6,296 nt of DNA from an uncultured Thermoleophilia bacterium (GTDB lineage Bacteria > Actinomycetota > Thermoleophilia > UBA2241). The notes under the pieces are model-generated. The model saw only the letters and a list, made by a program, of their open reading frames with translations, made no database searches and was not told the origin of the DNA. The position numbers and the translations under genes are program-made. Positions 1 to 5,457 of the stretch are shown piece after piece. Position 1 is the first letter of the stretch. Each line of letters begins with the position of its first letter. The stretch lies in assembly GCA_903912585.1 (NCBI GenBank), contig CAIWHY010000519.1, forward strand, positions 1 to 6,296. Direction: 5' to 3'.

Positions 1-1
1 C

Positions 2-1594
2 TTCGCGCGCGAGCTCAAGCGTGCGGGCTGGGACGGGCTCATCGTGATCGGCGCCTCGCGGCGCCCGGCGTTGCTGCACGTCACCGCCGAGGGCGCGGAC
101 GTGCTTGACGTGACCGATCTCTGGGGCGGGCAGATCAAGCCCACGGAGGCGGCCGTCAAGGAGCTGCTCGGCGACCCCAAGGTGCAGGTCGCTTCCATAG
201 GCCCTGCCGGCGAGAACCTGGTCCGCTACGCCAGCATCCTCACCGACAAGCATCGCGCCTTCGGGCGGGGGGGCTGCGGGGCCGCGATGGGCAGCAAGAA
301 GCTCAAGGCCATCGCGGTGCGCGGGACGGGCGGGCTGCCGGTCGCGGATCCGGTCGCGCTGAAGGCGGCCGGCAAGGCGGCCCGCGAGGAGTGCATGGCG
401 GAGGAGTTCGTGAAGACGGAGCTTTCCCCATACGGTACGCCGAGCTTCTACGCCTCGCTCTCAGACGTGGGCACGCTGCCCACGAAGAACTGGCATCGGG
501 GCAGCTACCCTGAGTCGCTGGGCGAGCTCGACCACGGTCCGTACCACGAGAAGCTCGTCGTGAAGAGGTACGCCTGCTCGGGATGCCCCATCGGCTGCGG
601 ACGACTGACCAGCCTCAAGCAGTCGGCCGGCTACCCGCTCGAGGAGGGTGGCGGACCAGAGTACGAGGCGGTCGCCGCCTTCGGCAGCAAGCTGCTCAAC
701 AACGACATCGTCTCGGTCGCCGCCGCCAATCACCTGGCCAACGACCTCGGCCTCGACGTGATCTCCACCGGGCAGGTGATCGCCACGGCCATGGAGTGGT
801 ACGAGACCGGGGTGCTGGCGCGCGATCGCACCGATGGCCTGGTGCTCACCTGGGGCAACAAGGATGCGATGATGACCTTGATCGGTGCCATCGCTCGTCG
901 CGAGGGTCTCGGCGACCTCCTTGCCGAGGGCGTGCAGCGGGCGGCGGTGGCACTCGGCCCCAAGGCCGCCGAGGCGGCGATGCACGTCAAGGGTGTGGAG
1001 ATGGCCGCGGACGGCGTGCATGCGAGTCACAGCATGACGATCGTGCAGGCCTGCAGCGCCCGCGGTGCCGACCACCTGCGTCCCTACACGTCGGCGATCG
1101 ACGCGCTCGGCTGGCGCAGCGAGGAACTTGGCATCGTCGGCGACATCGACCCCTTGGCCGACGGCGAGAAGGCCTGGGTCAAGCCGTTCCAGGAACTGTG
1201 CATGGCCACGAACCTCATGGGCGTCTGCCTGTTCACGGTGATCACGCTGGCCGTTCTCCCGTCGACGTTCGCGAAGCTGATGACGGCCGCGACCGGAGAG
1301 CCCTGGACGAAGGAGCTGCTGCTCGAGGCGGCCGAACGCACGATCGACCTCGAGCGCGTGATCAACGGACGCTACGGGCTGGACCGCGCGGCCGATGTGC
1401 TGCCTGAGCGTTTCTCGCGCGAGACCGTAGAGGATGGTCCGGGCCACGGTACGGTGATCGACGTCGACGTGGTGCTCGACAGCTACTACGAGGCGATGGG
1501 CTGGGCGCTCGGCGACGGGCTGCCAACGCCGGAGACCCTGTCGCGGCTGGGCTTGGAGTGGACGGCCGGGCGCACCGAGGTCGGGGCCGGCTGA
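2..1594 (+). CDS. Aldehyde:ferredoxin oxidoreductase (AOR) family protein, 5'-partial
   Basis: Family members are tungsten or molybdenum bis-pterin enzymes in the cytoplasm that usually oxidise aldehydes to acids and reduce ferredoxin. The frame is open from base 2, so the gene starts upstream. Numbering from the GTG codon at 44, residues 51-93 match the AOR N-terminal domain (SIGPAGENLVRYAS, then GRGGCGAAMGSKKLKAIAV). Cys178, Cys181 and Cys185 (CxxCxxxC) plus Cys395 form the [4Fe-4S] ligand set; the 217-residue gap is close to the roughly 206 of Pyrococcus AOR. Pterin-loop motifs are NDLGLD (233-238) and NLMGVC (390-395). The C-terminus has the usual YYEAMGW...GLPTPETLSRLGLEW ending. By comparison with Pyrococcus AOR (about 605 residues), roughly 95 N-terminal residues lie outside the window. 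Asn replaces Asp at the first position of both pterin motifs, and the usual PxYDPR segment is missing near 321-326, so this is a divergent subfamily. The substrate cannot be assigned. Confidence 0.93.
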   Translation, partial: FARELKRAGWDGLIVIGASRRPALLHVTAEGADVLDVTDLWGGQIKPTEAAVKELLGDPKVQVASIGPAGENLVRYASILTDKHRAFGRGGCGAAMGSKKLKAIAVRGTGGLPVADPVALKAAGKAAREECMAEEFVKTELSPYGTPSFYASLSDVGTLPTKNWHRGSYPESLGELDHGPYHEKLVVKRYACSGCPIGCGRLTSLKQSAGYPLEEGGGPEYEAVAAFGSKLLNNDIVSVAAANHLANDLGLDVISTGQVIATAMEWYETGVLARDRTDGLVLTWGNKDAMMTLIGAIARREGLGDLLAEGVQRAAVALGPKAAEAAMHVKGVEMAADGVHASHSMTIVQACSARGADHLRPYTSAIDALGWRSEELGIVGDIDPLADGEKAWVKPFQELCMATNLMGVCLFTVITLAVLPSTFAKLMTAATGEPWTKELLLEAAERTIDLERVINGRYGLDRAADVLPERFSRETVEDGPGHGTVIDVDVVLDSYYEAMGWALGDGLPTPETLSRLGLEWTAGRTEVGAG

Positions 1595-1654
1595 CTGGTC
1601 GAGAAGCCTGGCGCCTGGTCGCATCTGGTGGCACGTGCTCTGTGGAGATGCAGA

Positions 1655-1680
1655 GGCCGCAGGGGCTGCTCCGTGCGGCC
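1655..1680. terminator. Inverted repeat between convergent genes, possible bidirectional terminator
   Basis: Bases 1655-1661 (GGCCGCA) and 1674-1680 (TGCGGCC) form a perfect 7-bp stem. The 12-base loop can pair further after one mismatch. It lies in the 87-base gap between the AOR stop and the amidohydrolase stop, one base beyond the latter. Neither strand has a following T-tract, so intrinsic termination is uncertain, although many high-GC genomes use hairpins with weak U-tracts. Nothing else is recognisable in this gap. Confidence 0.4.
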
Positions 1681-1681
1681 G

Positions 1682-2884
1682 TCAAGCCTGCAAGCGGGCC
1701 CCACGGCGCCACACGGCTTCGATCGACAGGGTGTCGGTGATATCCGTGGCCGGATCGCCTTTCACGAGCAGCAGGTCCGCCCGGGCGCCCGGCGCGATCC
1801 TCCCTCGGTCGTCCAGCCCGAACCGCCGCGCAGGCGTGCTGGTCGCCGCTCTCAAGGCTTCCGTGGGCGTCAGACCGGCGTCTACCAGCAGCTGGAGCTC
1901 GCGATGCAGGCTGACGCCGTGGGCAAGACCGCCCAGGATCGGGAGCGGTTCCGACACGTCGGAGCCGGCGAGGATGTCGACGCCGGCATCACGAAGCGCG
2001 CGGACGGTGGCGAAGGTGTCTTCGAGCTTCCCTTGTGGGTAGACGTCCATGCTGCGCGAGAGGGAGTCCAGCCACTGCCGGCTGAGCCTCGAGCTCACGC
2101 GCTCGTCGGCGGCCAGCGCGGCGCCACTGTGCCCAAGAGCCGACGAGATCGTCACCACCGTAGGGATGACAAACGCCCCTGATGAGGCGATGTCCGCGAT
2201 CAGCTCCGGCGTGTGCGGGCGATCGAAGAAGACGTGCCCCAGTCCATCCGCTCCGGCGCCGACGGCCCTCCTGGTGGCGTCCGCGGTCGTCACGTGGACG
2301 ATCGCGAGCCTCTCAAGCCGATGAGCTTCCTCCACGGCTGCATGAAGGGTCTCTTCATCCAGCACGGGAAGTCCGGGGAAGCCGATGCAGTCTCCTCCCT
2401 CGATGAAGATCTTGACGTAGTCCGCACCTCGGGCGACCTGCTTGTCCACGAACTCCACGGCCTCGCCGGCGTCCCGCACGAATGGATAGCGGTAGAGCAG
2501 GCGTATGAGCAGGTTGTTGCTCGAGCTCATGTACTGGGTCGGGTGACCGCCCACCGGAGTCACGCCCATGCCGGGGGAGCGCACGTCCGCGACGTCGTCG
2601 CGCCCGGCGATCCGCCGGCGCTGCCGCGCCGACCAGCGGCCCATCATCTCGAGCTCCGTGGTCACGCCGAACCTCAGTGCGTCGCGCAGGCCGTCCATGT
2701 CGGTGTGGACGTGTGAGTCGATGAGGCCCGGCAGCAGCGTAGACCCATCGGCGTCGACGATCTGCGCCCCTGGGGGGACCGCGCCGCCGACCGACAGGAC
2801 CTGCGTTCCCTCTATCACGACGGTCCGGGACGCACTGATGTCGTGCCCGTCGAACACTAGTGCGTTCTCGATCGCAGTGATCAC
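1682..2884 (-). CDS. Metal-dependent amidohydrolase (imidazolonepropionase/prolidase-like)
   Basis: This is a 400-residue hydrolase of the amidohydrolase superfamily, probably cytoplasmic, cleaving an amide, peptide or cyclic-imide bond in an unknown substrate. All five ligands of a binuclear metal centre are visible: His58 and His60 (LPGLIDSHVH), Lys158 (DYVKIF, the carbamylated lysine), His197 (AIVHVTT), His217 (GLGHVFF) and Asp309 (LAGSDVSEP). The N-terminal beta-sandwich strand (MITAIENALVFDGHD) and the C-terminal one (GRIAPGARADLLLVKGDP, then VWRRG) are both present, so the protein is complete and of normal length. The GTG start at 2884 was chosen because homology begins there and a GAAGGG Shine-Dalgarno lies 10 bases upstream (2895-2900). 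The same reading frame stays open to 3379, but that extension has no protein character. The start overlaps the stop of the small flavoprotein-like frame (GTGA), which suggests translational coupling. The family resembles COG1228 proteins. Confidence 0.93.
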   Translation of the reverse strand: MITAIENALVFDGHDISASRTVVIEGTQVLSVGGAVPPGAQIVDADGSTLLPGLIDSHVHTDMDGLRDALRFGVTTELEMMGRWSARQRRRIAGRDDVADVRSPGMGVTPVGGHPTQYMSSSNNLLIRLLYRYPFVRDAGEAVEFVDKQVARGADYVKIFIEGGDCIGFPGLPVLDEETLHAAVEEAHRLERLAIVHVTTADATRRAVGAGADGLGHVFFDRPHTPELIADIASSGAFVIPTVVTISSALGHSGAALAADERVSSRLSRQWLDSLSRSMDVYPQGKLEDTFATVRALRDAGVDILAGSDVSEPLPILGGLAHGVSLHRELQLLVDAGLTPTEALRAATSTPARRFGLDDRGRIAPGARADLLLVKGDPATDITDTLSIEAVWRRGARLQA

Positions 2885-2994
2885 AGCCGCGTATCCCTTC
2901 GGAACAGGCCGCCGCCTTCGGCGGCCAGGATGCTCGAGACGCGCGCCGTGTTCCCGACGTTGCGCGCGCTGCCGTCGATCGCGATGACGTTCAT
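2881..2994 (-). pseudogene. Truncated NADPH-dependent FMN reductase-like N-terminus or leader ORF
   Basis: This is a 37-codon frame with an ATG at 2994, preceded by a near-perfect Shine-Dalgarno (AAGGAGG). The peptide begins MNVIAIDGSARNVGNTARVS. That is the first beta strand and FMN phosphate-binding loop (GSxRxxGNT, residues 8-16) of NADPH-dependent FMN reductases and iron-sulfur flavoproteins of the flavodoxin fold, which are normally about 180-200 residues. After residue 24 the likeness stops, and the frame ends at a TGA overlapping the amidohydrolase GTG. The rest of the flavoprotein is absent from every frame of the amidohydrolase region, so this is a 5' remnant or a leader captured from such a gene. 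It cannot bind FMN as a domain. It may persist because its ribosome-binding site and translation feed the amidohydrolase. The family likeness is recognised by eye only. Confidence 0.62.
2907..2926 (-). promoter_or_regulatory. 8-bp GC stem-loop between leader start and amidohydrolase start
   Basis: GGCCGCCG (2907-2914) and CGGCGGCC (2919-2926) form a perfect 8-bp stem around a four-base loop (AAGG in the minus-strand RNA). It lies inside the 37-codon frame, ending 22 bases before the amidohydrolase GTG and close to its GAAGGG site. A ribosome translating the leader would melt it. It could therefore tune downstream initiation, or it may be a relic of the rearrangement that truncated the flavoprotein. 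The role is inferred. Confidence 0.5.
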
Positions 2995-2997
2995 CGT

Positions 2998-3004
2998 CCT
3001 CCTT
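2998..3004 (-). promoter_or_regulatory. Strong Shine-Dalgarno (AAGGAGG) of the small leader frame
   Basis: The minus strand reads AAGGAGG, then three bases, then the ATG at 2994. It is the best ribosome-binding site in the window and supports translation of the 37-codon frame. Counted from the AAGGAG core, the spacing is slightly short. It is the main reason to take this tiny frame seriously rather than assign translation only to the GTG at 2884. Confidence 0.6.
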
Positions 3005-3013
3005 GTGCGGCCG

Positions 3014-3028
3014 GGGCAAGGAATGCCC
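3014..3028 (-). promoter_or_regulatory. Short dyad (GGGCA-N5-TGCCC) in the leader 5' region
   Basis: GGGCA at 3014-3018 and TGCCC at 3024-3028 form a perfect 5-bp inverted repeat with a 5-base centre. It lies between the candidate promoter (3044-3070) and the leader ATG at 2994. The position would suit a repressor operator or a small 5'-UTR hairpin. A dyad this short can arise by chance in GC-rich DNA. Confidence 0.28.
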
Positions 3029-3043
3029 TGAAGGGGTGCGCAG

Positions 3044-3070
3044 AAGATACACCACGATCCCGACTGTCAC
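3044..3070 (-). promoter_or_regulatory. Candidate promoter for the leader/amidohydrolase unit
   Basis: On the minus strand GTGACA (3065-3070, five of six to TTGACA) and TATCTT (3044-3049, four of six to TATAAT) are separated by 15 bases, shorter than the preferred 17. Transcription would begin near 3037 and give a 5' leader of about 43 bases before the ATG at 2994. Two CGCGGCAG repeats begin at the upstream edge of the -35 element. Confidence 0.38.
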
Positions 3071-3087
3071 GCGGCAGTACGCGGCAG
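3070..3087. repeat. Tandem CGCGGCAG direct repeats, 10-bp period
   Basis: CGCGGCAG occurs at 3070-3077 and again at 3080-3087. The start-to-start distance is exactly 10 bases, about one helical turn, so two protein subunits could bind the same face. The pair abuts the candidate -35 of the amidohydrolase promoter and lies in the divergent gap. A regulator site is possible but not shown. Confidence 0.4.
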
Positions 3088-3155
3088 CACCCGCTGTCGT
3101 TGTCCGGCGGCGCTGAGACGGCCTCGCGACTGCCCGGCCCTCGGGCGTTGCCGGG

Positions 3156-3161
3156 TATGCT
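3156..3161 (+). promoter_or_regulatory. Candidate -10 (TATGCT) for a leaderless membrane-protein mRNA
   Basis: TATGCT fits the actinobacterial TANNNT -10 pattern and ends 9 bases before the ATG at 3171, so transcription would begin at or within a few bases of the start codon. No convincing -35 hexamer lies 16-18 bases upstream and no Shine-Dalgarno precedes the ATG. Both facts fit a leaderless transcript. Confidence 0.35.
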
Positions 3162-3170
3162 CCGCATGAG

Positions 3171-3812
3171 ATGGAGACCGCCAGCCGACCCAATGAGGGG
3201 TTGATCCGCCAGGCGCGCCTCGCCGAGGCTCTGACGCTCGCCTGGATGGTGGTCGAGCTCGTGGTGGCGCTCTGGGCGGGCATCACCGCGCGCTCGGTCG
3301 CCCTCACGACCTTCGGCGTCGACAGCGGCATCGAGCTCTTCACCGCCGCGGTCGTGCTGCGCCAGCTCCTGCTGCACACCGACCGCGCCAGCGACGAGGA
3401 GCTCGACGCCCGCGAGCGCCAGGCGTCCGGCCTCGTCGGCTGGGGCCTCTACGGCCTCATCGTCTTCATCGTGGCGACGTCGGTCTGGAGCCTCGCGACC
3501 CGCAGTCATCCCGAGTCCTCGACGGCCGGCCTCGTGCTCGCGGTCGCGGCGCTCGTCATCATGCCGCTTCTCTGGCACTGGCGGCGGCGACTTGCGAAGG
3601 AGCTGGAGAGCCCGGCCTTGCGCGCCGACGCTGCCTGCTCGCTGGTCTGCATCTACATGTCCGCGACACTCCTTGTCGGCCTGCTGCTCAACCGTCTCTT
3701 CGGCTGGTGGTGGGCCGACCCGGCGGCAGCGCTGGCGATGATCTGGTGGATCCGTGGCGAGGCCGCGGAAGCGCTGGAGGCGGCGCGGACGGGCAAGCGC
3801 GAAGACGATTGA
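3171..3812 (+). CDS. CDF-like (cation efflux-related) integral membrane protein
   Basis: This is a 213-residue inner-membrane protein with about six helices near residues 18-36, 43-68, 86-108, 117-137, 155-175 and 178-197. The layout and motifs resemble the transmembrane domain of cation diffusion facilitators: Asp51 and Glu55 in helix 2 (GVDSGIELF), Asp153 in helix 5 (ALRADAACS) and WADPAAAL (181-188) before helix 6. The C-terminal cytoplasmic metal-binding domain of full-length CDF proteins (usually about 300 residues) is absent; only a short charged tail follows helix 6. In helix 5 the classical HxxxD pair reads AxxxD, so the usual zinc site is incomplete and the transported ion is unclear. 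The ATG at 3171 begins the homologous region; the ATG at 3166 is out of frame. The gene diverges from the amidohydrolase, and the lipoprotein gene follows on the same strand about 85 bases later. Confidence 0.82.
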   Translation: METASRPNEGLIRQARLAEALTLAWMVVELVVALWAGITARSVALTTFGVDSGIELFTAAVVLRQLLLHTDRASDEELDARERQASGLVGWGLYGLIVFIVATSVWSLATRSHPESSTAGLVLAVAALVIMPLLWHWRRRLAKELESPALRADAACSLVCIYMSATLLVGLLLNRLFGWWWADPAAALAMIWWIRGEAAEALEAARTGKREDD

Positions 3813-3898
3813 CGCCGCTCCAGAAGCGAACGGAGCCGCCCGCGGTACGTCTCTCGATCAGAGGCGGGGAGCGTTGCTACGTGGAGAAGGCGCGCGTC

Positions 3899-4309
3899 GT
3901 GAGCAAGAACACTGCTGGATCGTTGCCGCGAGTCCTGATGCTCGTCGCGGTCACGATCGTCGCGGCCGCCCTGCTTGCGGCGTGCGGCGTGGCGGGCGGT
4001 CAAACAGGGATCCTCGAGGGCAAGGTCACGCTGGGACCGGTCTCGCCGGTCCAGCAGGTCGGCGGCCCGCCCGGCACCCGGCCCTACGCCGCGACCCTCG
4101 ACGTCGAGACGCTGGGGGGCGACGTGGTCGCCGTTGTGAAGTCGGGCAGCGACGGCGCCTTCTCAGCGCGGCTCAAGGCCGGCAGCTACCGGCTCGTGCC
4201 GCGCGCGCCCGAGGGTCGGCCCTTCCCTCGCGCCGCGCCTCTCAGCGCGACCGTGCTGGCCGACCGGACTGTCAAAGTCACGATCGCCTACGACAGCGGC
4301 ATCCGCTGA
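3899..4309 (+). CDS. Lipoprotein with carboxypeptidase-regulatory-like beta domain
   Basis: This is a 136-residue secreted lipoprotein, probably anchored to the outer face of the membrane. Residues 1-28 form a signal peptide with Lys3 and Arg11, a hydrophobic core (LMLVAVTIVAAALL) and a lipobox LAAC, with Cys29 as the lipidation site. Residues 36-136 look like one prealbumin/carboxypeptidase-regulatory-like fold: GILEGKVTLGPVSPV, GSDGAFSARLKAGSYRLVP, and a closing VKVTIAYDSGIR. Such domains bind or support other extracytoplasmic components, and no enzyme activity is expected. Related proteins often have two Cys residues around the PV...PP loop; here they are Ser and Gly, so no disulfide forms there. 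GTG 3899 is preferred for AGAAGG 8 bases upstream. GTG 3881, with GGGGAG 9 bases upstream, would add six residues and is nearly as good. The gene may be cotranscribed with the CDF-like gene. Confidence 0.82.
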   Translation: MSKNTAGSLPRVLMLVAVTIVAAALLAACGVAGGQTGILEGKVTLGPVSPVQQVGGPPGTRPYAATLDVETLGGDVVAVVKSGSDGAFSARLKAGSYRLVPRAPEGRPFPRAAPLSATVLADRTVKVTIAYDSGIR

Positions 4310-4337
4310 GGCAACGCCGGGTCAAGGGAGCGGCGGG

Positions 4338-4364
4338 CGCGCTGGGCCCAGCGCGGGCCCAGCG
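4338..4364. terminator. Strong double inverted repeat between convergent genes, likely bidirectional terminator
   Basis: CGCTGGGCCC (4340-4349) and GGGCCCAGCG (4355-4364) make a perfect 10-bp stem with a 5-base loop. Overlapping it, bases 4338-4355 form an 18-bp perfect palindrome centred on GGGCCC, so two exclusive foldings are possible. The element sits in the 94-base gap between the lipoprotein stop and the PLD stop, as expected for a shared terminator. No T-tract follows on either strand. It is the strongest dyad in the window. Confidence 0.58.
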
Positions 4365-4403
4365 GTCGAGACTGCGCGCGCGTTCCGCGTCGTGCGCCAG
4401 AGG

Positions 4404-5384
4404 TCAGTACGGGGCGGCTCCGGCGAAGTCGCGCGCCATCGTCGCGGTGATACTGCGGACCACGCTCCGGTCGCGTGTGATGATCCCCATGTTGCGATCG
4501 GCCTGCATCATCGCTCTCGTGAAGTTGATACTGCCCACATACACGGTGCGGCCGTTGACCGAGATCGCCTTGGACTGGATGTAGAGCGGTGCCGTGGGGG
4601 CGTAGAGGCTCACGTGCACGCCGCCGGCGACGAGGGTGGCGAACGCAGCCGTCCAGTCCGGGTTCGCCGTCATGGTCAGGTCGACGGTGACGCCTCTCCT
4701 CACGGCCGCGATCAGCGCCTGGTCGATGGCGGCGCTGTCGAGCTGCTCGTCCTCGGCGTAGAGCGTGGTGCCGGGGCGGGCGGACCCGATGAGCTTGACC
4801 AGGGGCCTCTGGGCGCCCGGCGACCAGATCAGCTGCGACCCTTTGGGCACGACGCCGCGGGCCGGCGGCTTGTGGTTGTGCCGGAAGTCGGTGTTGAAGG
4901 TCGCCGCCACCCCGGCCACCGTGGCGGGGTTGTCGGCGACCACGATCCAGCCCCGGATGACGGAGTAATAGGCGGCGTTGAGGTTGCAGCTCATCACCGC
5001 GACGGCGCGGCCGTCGCGGACGATGCTCTTCTGGTGCCAGAGCACGCCGGGCCAGGCCCACCTCACCTTGACGCCGTGCGCCTTGAGGTCGTCGTAGGCC
5101 GGCTGGTTCGCCGTCTTGTTGCCGGGGGTCGAGTCGAGCAGCACGCGCACCGCCACGCCGCGCCTGGCGTCGGCGATGAGGGCGGCGGTGGCCGCGGGGT
5201 CGATCAGCGAGTACATCGTCATGTCGAGGCTCTTGCGCGCGGACGAGATGAACCGGTAGACGGGCTTGTACCCGGCCCCGGGTTCGGTCGTGAGCTTGTA
5301 GGCGCCGGCGCTCGCCATCACGGGCAGCGCCAGCATCAGCAGCAGCGTCAGTGCGACGAGCGCGATCGAGAGTCGACGACGCAT
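4404..5384 (-). CDS. Exported phospholipase D-like protein with a degenerate second HKD motif
   Basis: This is a 326-residue member of the phospholipase D superfamily, whose enzymes act on phosphodiester bonds of lipids or nucleic acids. A Sec signal peptide spans residues 1-26 (three Arg, a Leu-rich core, ASA before Gly27); no lipobox is seen, so it is probably secreted. Two PLD repeats follow. The first has His117, Lys119 and Asp124 (HQKSIVRD), then MSCN at 131-134 where GSxN is usual. The second has Gln270, Lys272 and Asn277 (QSKAISVN), then a normal GSIN at 284-287. The second repeat thus lacks the His and Asp of HxKx4D. Conventional PLD activity needs both histidines, so catalysis is doubtful or altered. 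The ATG at 5384 has AAGGAG 5 bases upstream (5390-5395). The cupin gene ends 73 bases upstream on the same strand and could share the transcript. Confidence 0.88.
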   Translation of the reverse strand: MRRRLSIALVALTLLLMLALPVMASAGAYKLTTEPGAGYKPVYRFISSARKSLDMTMYSLIDPAATAALIADARRGVAVRVLLDSTPGNKTANQPAYDDLKAHGVKVRWAWPGVLWHQKSIVRDGRAVAVMSCNLNAAYYSVIRGWIVVADNPATVAGVAATFNTDFRHNHKPPARGVVPKGSQLIWSPGAQRPLVKLIGSARPGTTLYAEDEQLDSAAIDQALIAAVRRGVTVDLTMTANPDWTAAFATLVAGGVHVSLYAPTAPLYIQSKAISVNGRTVYVGSINFTRAMMQADRNMGIITRDRSVVRSITATMARDFAGAAPY

Positions 5385-5457
5385 GCGGACTCCTTGTTCC
5401 GGCCGGGGCCGTAGACCCTCGATGATGGTGGCGGAGCCGGCGGAGTGAGCGCCGCGG

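Noticed and set aside
583..1407. Second long plus-strand open frame within the AOR gene
   Set aside because: It lies in another frame of AOR, is extremely Arg/Gly-rich, and is the usual consequence of few stop codons in high-GC DNA.
461..1624. Long minus-strand open frame (387 codons) opposite the AOR gene
   Set aside because: It is an antisense shadow of the high-GC AOR gene; the translation is Arg/His/Gly/Leu-rich and has no recognisable domain.
2885..3379. N-terminal extension of the amidohydrolase to a start at 3379
   Set aside because: The added residues look like random high-GC translation, overlap the divergent membrane-protein gene and skip a well-placed GTG start at the homology boundary.
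2991..3578. Minus-strand 195-codon frame ending near the leader start
   Set aside because: It is antisense to the CDF-like gene, rich in Arg, Glu, Asp and His, with no domain or credible start signal.
3707..3898. Upstream start of the lipoprotein at 3707
   Set aside because: It would overlap the preceding gene by over 100 bases and bury the signal peptide about 64 residues inside the protein.
4392..5414. Plus-strand 340-codon frame over the PLD gene
   Set aside because: It is an antisense shadow with His/Arg/Val/Gly-rich sequence; the minus strand has a signal peptide, HKD and GSIN motifs and a Shine-Dalgarno.
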